Below the pieces are notes generated by a model. The model saw only the letters and a program-made list of their open reading frames with translations, was not told the origin of the DNA and ran no database searches. A DNA stretch of 13,861 nucleotides from Thiocapsa sp. UBA6158 (GTDB lineage: Bacteria > Pseudomonadota > Gammaproteobacteria > Chromatiales > Chromatiaceae). The DNA lies in assembly GCF_002423035.1 (NCBI RefSeq), contig NZ_DIUM01000135.1, positions 180,815-194,675 of the forward strand, in the 5' to 3' direction. The translations under genes and the position numbers were made by a program. Positions 8,139 to 13,861 of this stretch are shown here, in pieces; the first letter of the stretch is position 1, and each line of letters begins with the position of its first letter.

Positions 8139-8236
8139 AGCGCCCCTCGGTACGACATTTGGCTGTTTGCCGTCTGGGTCGCCCTTGTGGATCTCAACGG
8201 GCGTCGGTGCAGGCGCGCTTCAGGAGATTATTTTTT
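8135..8236 (+). terminator. Candidate long-loop hairpin with T-tract downstream of lolA
   Basis: The 13-mer at 8135-8147, which includes the lolA stop codon, is the reverse complement of 8211-8223 with a single mismatch (CTGAAGCGCCCCT against AGGCGCGCTTCAG). A T-rich run, TTATTTTTT (8228-8236), follows the second arm by a few bases. This looks like a rho-independent terminator with an unusually long loop of about 63 bases, or a larger folded 3' element. The rest of the lolA-rarA gap, 8237-8328, shows no gene or clear site. Confidence 0.4.
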
Positions 8237-8328
8237 GATTCGGAACCGCGTCGGCCGCGAATGTCTCGAGTACTGCCGGGCGTCGGGTTCCGGCGGAGCC
8301 TTGGTCACCGCTTCGGGCGCGGTTCAGA

Positions 8329-9621
8329 ATGACTGATCCGCCACTCGCCGAACGGATGCGACCGACAACATTGGACGGATTCTTCGGTCAGCAGCACCTG
8401 CTTGCGCCGGGCAAGCCGTTGCGTGGGGCGATCGAGTCGGGACAACTCCACTCGATGATCTTCTGGGGGCCTCCCGGCTCGGGTAAGACCACGCTCGCGC
8501 GCCTCATCTCGCGGGTCTCGGGTGCCCATTTCCTCAGTCTCTCCGCCGTCCTCGCGGGCGTGAAGGAGATCCGCGACGCGGTCGTCACGGCGCGAACGGT
8601 GCGCGATCTGGAACAGCGCCCCACACTGCTCTTCATCGACGAGGTGCACCGATTCAACAAGGCCCAGCAGGACGCCTTCCTGCCGCATGTCGAAGACGGC
8701 ACCCTGACGTTTATCGGGGCCACGACCGAGAATCCGTCCTTCGCGTTGAACAATGCGCTGCTCTCGCGTGCACGGGTCTATCTGCTTCATGCCTTGGAGA
8801 CGGAGGACATCGCGCGCGTCTTGTCGCGTGCCCTCGAGGAGCCCGTGCAGGGGCTTGGCGAGCGTGGGTTGCGCCTGTCGGAGGAGGCCGCGCATCTGCT
8901 CGCAGGCAGCGCCGACGGCGATGCCCGCCGGGCGCTGAATCTTCTCGAATTGGCGGCCCGGATGACGGCGGGCGAGGAGATCACGCCGGCGACCGTCGCG
9001 GAGGTGATCGCCGGCAGCGTGCGACGCTTCGACAAGGGCGGGGACATCTTCTACGACCAGATCTCGGCGCTGCATAAGTCGGTACGTGGATCGGACCCGA
9101 ACGCCGCGCTCTATTGGCTGGCGCGGATGATCGACGGCGGCTGTGATCCGCTCTATGTGGCGCGGCGCATCGTGCGGATGGCCAGCGAAGACATTGGCAA
9201 CGCCGATCCGCGTGCACTGGACCTGGCGCTCAACGCCCGGGAGGCGCAAGAACGTCTCGGCTCCCCGGAGGGGGAGCTGGCACTTGCTCAGGCGGTGGTC
9301 TATCTCGCCTGCGCCGCCAAGAGCAACGCGGTTTATCTGGCCTGGAACGCGGCCCTGGCCGACGCCCGGTCGTTCGGCTCGCTGGATGTGCCGGTTCATC
9401 TGCGCAATGCCCCGACCAAGCTGCTCAAAGAGCTGGGACATGGCCGTGCCTATCGCTATGCCCACGACGAGCCCGAGGGATATGCGGCAGGGGAGTCCTA
9501 TCTACCGGATGCCTTGTCGGGGCGACGCTATTACAGGCCGGTCGATCGCGGTTTGGAGATCCGCATTCGCGAGAAGCTGGAGCGTCTCGAAGCGCTCGAC
9601 AAGGCGGCGGGGCGAGACTGA
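8329..9621 (+). CDS. rarA: Replication-associated recombination protein A (RarA/MgsA), AAA+ ATPase
   Basis: RarA is a clamp-loader-like AAA+ ATPase related to eukaryotic WRNIP1/Mgs1. It acts at stalled replication forks and on SSB-coated DNA ends. The 430 residues are close to the usual family length. The N-terminus LAERMRPTTLDGFFGQQHLL is characteristic. Walker A is residues 47-54 (GPPGSGKT), Walker B ends in Asp104-Glu105 (LLFIDEVHRF) and sensor 1 is in FIGATTENPSF (128-138). The C-terminal tetramerisation region contains the conserved SALHKSVRGSDPNAALYWLARM and MASEDIGNADPRAL segments. No good Shine-Dalgarno precedes the ATG at 8329, but the family's N-terminal motif begins right after it. 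The gene follows lolA, as in E. coli, and meets a convergent gene at its 3' end. Confidence 0.96.
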   Translation: MTDPPLAERMRPTTLDGFFGQQHLLAPGKPLRGAIESGQLHSMIFWGPPGSGKTTLARLISRVSGAHFLSLSAVLAGVKEIRDAVVTARTVRDLEQRPTLLFIDEVHRFNKAQQDAFLPHVEDGTLTFIGATTENPSFALNNALLSRARVYLLHALETEDIARVLSRALEEPVQGLGERGLRLSEEAAHLLAGSADGDARRALNLLELAARMTAGEEITPATVAEVIAGSVRRFDKGGDIFYDQISALHKSVRGSDPNAALYWLARMIDGGCDPLYVARRIVRMASEDIGNADPRALDLALNAREAQERLGSPEGELALAQAVVYLACAAKSNAVYLAWNAALADARSFGSLDVPVHLRNAPTKLLKELGHGRAYRYAHDEPEGYAAGESYLPDALSGRRYYRPVDRGLEIRIREKLERLEALDKAAGRD

Positions 9622-9627
9622 GCGCGT

Positions 9628-9679
9628 CGCCGACGGTTGGTTGTGCCTCGCATGGCTGGCACAACCGACGGCCGACGCA
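9628..9679. terminator. Hairpin between convergent rarA and host-attachment gene
   Basis: GGTTGTGCC (9639-9647) pairs perfectly with GGCACAACC (9658-9666) around a 10-base loop. Flanking bases extend the pairing imperfectly (GCCGACGG on the left against CCGACGGC on the right). The hairpin sits in the 74-bp gap between the stop codons of two converging genes, where a shared bidirectional terminator is expected. No strong T-tract follows on either strand, so the mechanism is uncertain. Confidence 0.55.
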
Positions 9680-9695
9680 GCCTGGTGCGCCCGAG

Positions 9696-10127
9696 TCAGA
9701 GAAAATCCGGAAGGCTCTTGCGGATCGCCTCCGGGCTATGGGTCGTCAGGTTCTTGTCGACCTCCCCCGCGACCAGTTGCTTGAGCGAAGGGGACTGATG
9801 TTTGCGCAGCATCCCCAAGAAAGCCGGAGCAGCGATGACATAGAGCTTTTGAAGCTCACCTTTGTTGCGCGCGCTCTCCAGTGTCTCGCAGACCAGACCG
9901 GCGAAGCGTTCGGCATTCTCCTGCTTGTGCGCCTCCTCGCCGTTGATGCCGTGCGCTCCCGACATGGGGTCGTGACCGCGACCACCCTTGTCGGTCGTCA
10001 GATCGCCCTCGTGAAGCCGACCTTCCGGGGAGGTCAGCGTGTGGATCTCGCGCAGCGCGCCAGCTGATTTGTCAGTGGCAAAGATGCGTGCGCGGCTGTT
10101 GTCGGCGGCCAGTATCCAAGTCAACAT
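9696..10127 (-). CDS. Host attachment family protein (bacterial eRF1-like fold, PF10116-type)
   Basis: The 143-residue protein matches the 'protein required for attachment to host cells' family, which shares a fold with archaeal/eukaryotic eRF1 domain 2 (the baeRF group). Visible family features are the start MLTWILAADNSRARIFA, the GGRGHDPMSG loop, the segment HKQENAERFAGLVCETLE, LYVIAAPAFLGMLRK, and the C-terminal DKNLTTHSPEAIRKSLP. It has no signal peptide or membrane segment, so it is probably cytosolic. The family name comes from one plant-associated bacterium and should not be read as function here. The fold suggests a link to ribosome-associated or RNA processes, but this is unproven. 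It stands alone, convergent to rarA, with a 159-bp gap upstream that holds a CCGACC/GGTCGG hairpin (10154-10159 with 10167-10172) and no other gene. Confidence 0.82.
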   Translation of the reverse strand: MLTWILAADNSRARIFATDKSAGALREIHTLTSPEGRLHEGDLTTDKGGRGHDPMSGAHGINGEEAHKQENAERFAGLVCETLESARNKGELQKLYVIAAPAFLGMLRKHQSPSLKQLVAGEVDKNLTTHSPEAIRKSLPDFL

Positions 10128-10286
10128 GATGTCGTCTTACTCCCGTGCTGAGCCCGACCATGATACGGTCGGAGCCTTGGATGAGACGGGATGATCGCCT
10201 TCGCGATGCGGGGTTGTGCTGTGGCGCGCCCCGCTCTGTGTTGGTCGGCTCCCGTCTCTTTCAGTGTAACAGGCCCGTCACGAAAA

Positions 10287-10793
10287 TCAGTGTCCCGGTC
10301 GACTCGCGCCGGCAGCGCGTTCCACGCACTCGAGGTAGCTCGCGGCGTCGAAGGGTGCTTGGTTGCGTTGCAGTGTCCAGAGCGCCTCGGCGAGGCATTC
10401 CATGATGCGGTGCTCGGTCTCGTGCGGGTCGCCGGTGGTCTGCATCAGGCGGCTATAGAGCCCCCGGATGCCCGCAGGCTGATCGACGCTCAACTGCTCG
10501 AGGATGGCGAGGTGCAGGCCCATGTGCAGGAATGGATTGGATTCGCCTTGCTCGGGGAGATAGTCACGCTCCAGGGTCTTCTCGGTCTCCGTCATGAGAC
10601 GGTGATACTCGGGGTGTCGGTGCAGGACCTCGACGATCTGAGCCTCGACCGGCTCCAGGGGCTGCCCGGCTTGGGCCTTCAGCCAAGCGGTGATGAAGGT
10701 GCGACGATGGCTTTCACGGTCGTTTGCGAACATGGCGTCGAGGATCTCGATGGGGTGCAGGGGATTCGGGCTCGGTACAGCCTTTGACGGCAC
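10287..10793 (-). CDS. DUF1841 family protein
   Basis: This conserved protein of unknown function is common in beta- and gammaproteobacteria. Family hallmarks seen are QAGQPLEPVEAQIVEVLHRHPEYH, the NPFLHMGLHLAILEQ segment, the QPAGI stretch, and HRIMECLAEALWTLQRN near the C-terminus. The histidines and acidic residues in NPFLHMGLHLAI and HETEHRIME recall a metal site, but I cannot show that. The GTG at 10793 gives 168 residues, yet the conserved part begins at about Met21 (ATG, 10731-10733). Neither start has a good ribosome binding site, so the shorter form of 148 residues is quite possible. The gene lies about 40 bp downstream of nth on the same strand, so the two are probably co-transcribed. 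Confidence 0.85.
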   Translation of the reverse strand: MPSKAVPSPNPLHPIEILDAMFANDRESHRRTFITAWLKAQAGQPLEPVEAQIVEVLHRHPEYHRLMTETEKTLERDYLPEQGESNPFLHMGLHLAILEQLSVDQPAGIRGLYSRLMQTTGDPHETEHRIMECLAEALWTLQRNQAPFDAASYLECVERAAGASRPGH

Positions 10794-10835
10794 GTGTTTT
10801 GACGTGTCGTGTGGCGATGGTGTTCGATCCTTATG

Positions 10836-11474
10836 TCACGGCGGCGGCGTCTTGTCCCGATAGTCGCACAGATCTGCGATCGGACATTCGGGGCAGCGCG
10901 GTTTACGTGCAAGACAGACATAGCGTCCGTGCAGGATCAACCAGTGATGGGCATCCTTCAGAAAGACCTTGGGGACATGGCGCAGCAATGCCTGCTCGAC
11001 CGCGAGCGGGGTCTTTCCGGGCGCGAGGCCGGTGCGGTTGGCGACGCGGAAGATATGGGTATCCACGGCCATCGTCGCCTCGCCGAAGGCGGTGTTGAGC
11101 ACCACGTTGGCGGTCTTTCGCCCGACGCCCGGGAGTGCCTCCAAGGCCTTGCGCTCGCGCGGGATCTGACCGCCGTGCTCCCCGACCAGGATCGCACAGG
11201 TCTTGATGATGTTGGCAGCCTTGCCGTTGAAGAGTCCGATGGTTCGGATATGCGCCTTGAGGCCTTCCTCGCCTAAGGCGAGGATCGTCTCGGGCGTATC
11301 GGCGACCGCGAATAGGCGCGCCGTGGCCTTGTTGACGCCTTTGTCGGTCGCCTGTGCCGACAAGATCACCGCCAGCAGAAGCTCGAAGGGCGTGCGATAC
11401 ACCAGCTCGGTCGTCGGCGCCGGGTTGGCGGCGCGAAGACGCTCGAAGAGACGCCTGCGCTTTTCTTTGTTCAT
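10836..11474 (-). CDS. nth: Endonuclease III (DNA glycosylase/AP lyase)
   Basis: Endonuclease III removes oxidised pyrimidines and cuts the resulting abasic site in base excision repair. All key residues are present and fall at E. coli numbering. The helix-hairpin-helix LPGVGRKTA holds catalytic Lys120. Asp138 is in VDTHIFRVANR. The 4Fe-4S cluster ligands are Cys187, Cys194, Cys197 and Cys203 (C-x6-C-x2-C-x5-C). The 212-residue length is normal. The start ATG at 11474 has AGGA ten bases ahead on the - strand. The gene is divergent from lexA, and a perfect LexA box lies only 20 bp upstream of its start, so SOS control of nth is plausible here although nth is not a classical SOS gene in E. coli. 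DUF1841 follows it. Confidence 0.97.
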   Translation of the reverse strand: MNKEKRRRLFERLRAANPAPTTELVYRTPFELLLAVILSAQATDKGVNKATARLFAVADTPETILALGEEGLKAHIRTIGLFNGKAANIIKTCAILVGEHGGQIPRERKALEALPGVGRKTANVVLNTAFGEATMAVDTHIFRVANRTGLAPGKTPLAVEQALLRHVPKVFLKDAHHWLILHGRYVCLARKPRCPECPIADLCDYRDKTPPP

Positions 11475-11494
11475 CGATGGATAATCCTGTGAGG

Positions 11495-11510
11495 CTGTAT
11501 AAAATAACAG
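11495..11510. promoter_or_regulatory. LexA operator (SOS box) between nth and lexA
   Basis: CTGTATAAAATAACAG is a perfect CTGT-N8-ACAG box as recognised by gammaproteobacterial LexA. The palindrome extends by two more bases on each side (GG...CC, 11493-11512). It ends 26 bases before the lexA ATG and 20 bases from the nth ATG. The AT-rich centre includes TATAAA (11498-11503), which could serve as a -10 element of lexA, though I see no good -35. Autoregulation of lexA is the expected role; control of nth is inferred from position. Confidence 0.85.
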
Positions 11511-11536
11511 CCTATTGCGTCGAGCGATTTTCCGAC

Positions 11537-12208
11537 ATGAACACGGGCCTGACCCCTCGGCAGCGGCAGATCCTGGAGCTGATCAGGTCGCATATCCATG
11601 AAACCGGGGTACCGCCGACACGCGCGGAGATCGCCCGGACCTTCGGTTTTCGTTCCGCCAATGCGGCCGAAGATCATCTGCGCGCCTTGGCTCGGCATGG
11701 CGCGATCGAGCTGACGCGGGGCCGCTCGCGCGGAATCAGGCTGATCGACGAAGCATGCCTTGCCCGTGAGCTCGAGCTTCCGATCATCGGACGTGTCGCC
11801 GCCGGCAGTCCTATCCTGGCCGATGCACATATCGAGGACTCATGCCCGGTCAATCCGGACCTGTTTTGTCCCCGCGCGGACTATCTGTTGCGGGTTCGCG
11901 GCAGCAGTATGTGCGATGCCGGCATCCTCGACGGTGATCTTCTCGCGGTCCATGCCACCTCGCAGGCGAGCGACGGCCAGATCGTGGTGGCCCGTTTGGG
12001 CGACGAGGTGATGGTCATGCGCCTGCGTCGGCAAGGCAACGGGTCCGATCGGGTGTGTCCGACGTCCGAGAATCCGAGCTTCGAACCGATCCCGGTCGAT
12101 CTGCGCACGCAAGATCTGGTCGTCGAAGGCTTGGGGGTCGGCCTGCTTCGGCGTTTCGCAAGCGGCAAGGCTCAAGGTACGACCAGCGTCACTCCGGGCA
12201 TCAGTTGA
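11537..12208 (+). CDS. lexA: LexA repressor with catalytic lysine replaced by methionine
   Basis: LexA represses SOS genes and normally cuts itself between Ala and Gly when RecA filaments form. The 223-residue protein has an N-terminal winged helix with the recognition region GFRSANAAEDHLRAL (residues 37-51), nearly the E. coli sequence. The S24 protease domain holds the Ala89-Gly90 cleavage site (VAAGSP) and nucleophile Ser124 (RGSSMCDAG). The general base, E. coli Lys156, aligns without gaps to Met161 in DEVMVMRLRRQGN (codon ATG at 12017-12019). The only lysine in the protein is Lys211, in a C-terminal tail of about 16 residues that E. coli LexA lacks. Self-cleavage should therefore be lost or much reduced, unless this is a sequence error. 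The ATG at 11537 was chosen because the family begins here; the frame stays open upstream into nth. A LexA box lies just upstream. The 3' end overlaps the convergent LysM gene. Confidence 0.9.
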   Translation: MNTGLTPRQRQILELIRSHIHETGVPPTRAEIARTFGFRSANAAEDHLRALARHGAIELTRGRSRGIRLIDEACLARELELPIIGRVAAGSPILADAHIEDSCPVNPDLFCPRADYLLRVRGSSMCDAGILDGDLLAVHATSQASDGQIVVARLGDEVMVMRLRRQGNGSDRVCPTSENPSFEPIPVDLRTQDLVVEGLGVGLLRRFASGKAQGTTSVTPGIS

Positions 12209-12945
12209 TCGGGGTCTTCGAGCACATGACGATTGGCCTCGAACAGTGCACGCCATCGACTGCTGTCGCCATAGCAGCGACTGCTGATCAATGCCAGCGA
12301 GTCGTTGGGACGGACTCGATAGGCACCTTGTGCGTCCAGCACGCGTGCGAGGGCGAGTTGACGTTGGTGTAGGACCTTCTCGGCGGCAGTGACCGCCTGC
12401 CCCGCGCTTGAATCCCTTTTCACGTCCGGATCCTGCAGTGTGTTGCGCAGTTCCGCATAGGCATCGCTTGCGGCCTGCCGCGCCTGCTCCTCATCGAGTG
12501 TGCCGCCGTCCTGCGGAGGGACCCGTGCCCGGAGCGCTTCGAACCGGCGCTCGAGTGCCTCGTGGGCGGTGCTGAGCGAGAGCCTGCGGGCATCGAGCTC
12601 CGAGATTTTCCCGTCGCGCTCGCTGAGTGTCCGCTCGAGGTCGAGCAGCGCCTCCTTGAGGCGCTGCACCTCGCCGTTGAGGCGCTCGATCTCCTGGCTT
12701 CCCTCCGCAAGCCGGCGTTCCGCCTCCATGCGGGCTTGATCGGCGCTCTTGCGGGCATGCGCGGATTCCTTGAGCTTTCCCTCCATACCGAGGAGACGCA
12801 GGGTCAAGGCTTCGATCTCTGTACCGGGCGCGGTCGTCGACTCTCGATCGTCCGACGGAGCCTCGGTGCCGCCGGCCGCAGCCGCAACGAGCATCATCAA
12901 GACTGCCGTTAAGGGAACTGCCCGCCGAAAACGATCCCGGGTCAT
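12172..12945 (-). CDS. Exported coiled-coil protein with C-terminal LysM domain
   Basis: The 257-residue product starts with a signal peptide (RDRFRRAVPLTAVLMMLVAA, likely cleaved around residues 25-28). A long charged helical segment at about residues 40-145 has the heptad look of a coiled coil (EIERLNGEVQRLKEALLDLE). The end, from about residue 208, is a LysM domain: YRVRPNDSLALISSRCYGD, RWRALFEANRHVLEDPD, LMPGVTLVVP. LysM binds peptidoglycan glycan strands, so the protein is probably periplasmic and attached to the wall. The plan resembles FimV-like or septal LysM proteins, but I do not recognise a named family. AGGAG on the - strand (12953-12957) sits 7 bases before the ATG. It lies 47 bp after the trpB-like gene on the same strand, and its last 37 bases overlap the end of lexA. 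Confidence 0.8.
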   Translation of the reverse strand: MTRDRFRRAVPLTAVLMMLVAAAAGGTEAPSDDRESTTAPGTEIEALTLRLLGMEGKLKESAHARKSADQARMEAERRLAEGSQEIERLNGEVQRLKEALLDLERTLSERDGKISELDARRLSLSTAHEALERRFEALRARVPPQDGGTLDEEQARQAASDAYAELRNTLQDPDVKRDSSAGQAVTAAEKVLHQRQLALARVLDAQGAYRVRPNDSLALISSRCYGDSSRWRALFEANRHVLEDPDQLMPGVTLVVP

Positions 12946-12992
12946 CGTGATTCTCCTGGCGTCGTCTCGGCTTGCGCTGGCCTACCTGCGAT

Positions 12993-13861
12993 TTAGCCGA
13001 TGCTCGGTAGCCCCGACAACGCCATCGCGACCTCGTCCTCGGCGTAGGTCAGGTCCTTCAGCTTGCCGGCCAGATAATCGGTATAGGCCTGCATGTCGAA
13101 GTTGCCGTGTCCGCAAAGGTTGAAGAGGATGGTCTTGGCCTCGCCGGACTCGCGGCACTTCTCCGCCTCGACGATCGCGGCCTTCACGGCATGGTTGGCC
13201 TCGGGCGCCGGGATGATGCCCTCGGCCTTGGCAAACTGGATGCCGGCGGCAAAGCAGTCCAACTGATTATAGGAGGTCGGCTTGATGTAGCCGAGTTTGG
13301 TCAGATGGCTGATCTGCGGAGCCATGCCGTGATAACGGAGCCCGCCCGCATGGAAGCCGGGCGGTACGAAGTTGGAACCGAGTGTATACATCTTCACCAG
13401 CGGGGTGAGCTTGGCGGTATCGCCGTAGTCATAGGCGAAGAGACCCTTCGTCAGCGTCGGGCAGGCCGAGGGCTCGACGGCGATCAGCTCGATGTCGCGC
13501 CCGCCGCGCAGCTTCTCGCCCAGGAAGGGGAAGGCGATGCCGGCGAAGTTGCTGCCGCCGCCGGTGCAGCCGACGATCACGTCGGGGTCGTCGCCGGCCA
13601 TCTCCAGCTGCTGCATGGCCTCCAGGCCGACGATGGTCTGGTGCAGCAGCACGTGGTTGAGCACAGAGCCCAGCGCGTACTTGGTGTCTTCGCGCATCGC
13701 GGCCACTTCCACGGCCTCGCTGATGGCGATGCCCAGCGAGCCGGGGTGGTCGGGCCGTTGCGCGAGGATGGCGCGGCCGGCGGCCGTCTCCGGCGAGGGC
13801 GAGGGGATGCAGCGCGCGCCGTAGGTCTCCATCAGCGCGCGGCGGTAGGGCTTCTGGTCGT
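12993..13861 (-). CDS. TrpB2-type tryptophan synthase beta chain (N-terminus beyond window)
   Basis: This PLP enzyme of the TrpB2 (TrpB-like) group makes tryptophan from indole and serine, or acts on a related substrate. Visible are 288 C-terminal residues, from DQKPYRRALMETYGA to ALSGLPSIG; the frame is open to the window edge, so the true start lies outside. The glycine-rich PLP-phosphate loop VGCTGGGSNFAGIAFPFLGE is clear, and the long insert and ending (VPPGFHAGGLRYHGMAPQIS, NLCGHGNFDMQAY) are typical of TrpB2 rather than the shorter TrpB1. The PLP-binding lysine would be in the missing part. No trpA or other trp gene is seen. Stand-alone TrpB2 genes are common and may salvage indole. Confidence 0.92.
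   Translation of the reverse strand, partial: DQKPYRRALMETYGARCIPSPSPETAAGRAILAQRPDHPGSLGIAISEAVEVAAMREDTKYALGSVLNHVLLHQTIVGLEAMQQLEMAGDDPDVIVGCTGGGSNFAGIAFPFLGEKLRGGRDIELIAVEPSACPTLTKGLFAYDYGDTAKLTPLVKMYTLGSNFVPPGFHAGGLRYHGMAPQISHLTKLGYIKPTSYNQLDCFAAGIQFAKAEGIIPAPEANHAVKAAIVEAEKCRESGEAKTILFNLCGHGNFDMQAYTDYLAGKLKDLTYAEDEVAMALSGLPSIG

Noticed and set aside
11354..11536. N-terminal extension of LexA by 61 codons
   Set aside because: It would run through the 5' part of nth on the other strand and the LexA box; LexA proteins begin at the position of ATG 11537.
11537..12208. Phage CI-like or UmuD-like S24 protein rather than LexA
   Set aside because: The winged-helix recognition region and the full-length match to E. 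coli LexA are too close, and a LexA box lies upstream. No phage genes are nearby.

Overview
The window is GC-rich, densely coded DNA from a gammaproteobacterium, most likely a purple sulfur bacterium of the Chromatiaceae (Thiocapsa/Allochromatium-like). This rests on a bidirectional Hox [NiFe]-hydrogenase operon next to a typical gammaproteobacterial ftsK-lolA-rarA block, a CTGT-N8-ACAG LexA operator, and high GC with GC-rich third positions. The genus is inferred from gene content, not from a marker gene.

Region 1 (1-3610, + strand): the 3' part of hoxF, then hoxU, hoxY and hoxH. Together they encode the diaphorase (HoxFU) and hydrogenase (HoxYH) modules of a cytoplasmic NAD(P)-linked hydrogenase. 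hoxF/hoxU and hoxU/hoxY overlap by a few bases. hoxH follows after 64 bp and ends in an uncleaved C-terminal maturation peptide. Region 2 (3611-3847) has no gene and carries inverted copies of a CGCAAAGGA repeat and several hairpins. Region 3 (3848-4606) is an orphan ParA/MinD-type ATPase with no ParB.

Region 4 (4742-9621, + strand) is ftsK, lolA and rarA: chromosome segregation at the septum, periplasmic lipoprotein transport, and rescue of stalled forks, in the order known from E. coli. A hairpin at about 9639-9666 separates rarA from the convergent gene for a host-attachment/eRF1-fold protein (9696-10127, - strand).

Region 5 (10287-12208): a DUF1841 gene and nth (endonuclease III) on the - strand, divergent from lexA on the + strand. 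A perfect LexA box lies between nth and lexA. This LexA keeps the Ala-Gly cleavage site and the nucleophilic serine, but the position of the catalytic lysine (E. coli Lys156) is methionine, and the protein has only one lysine, in its C-terminal tail. This is the most unusual observation in the window. Region 6 (12172-13861, - strand): an exported coiled-coil/LysM protein whose 3' end overlaps lexA, preceded by a TrpB2-type tryptophan synthase beta gene that runs off the window end.

No tRNA, rRNA, insertion sequence or CRISPR array was seen. Most genes are housekeeping. I do not see a clear new multi-gene system; the candidate novelty is the altered LexA and its operator arrangement.
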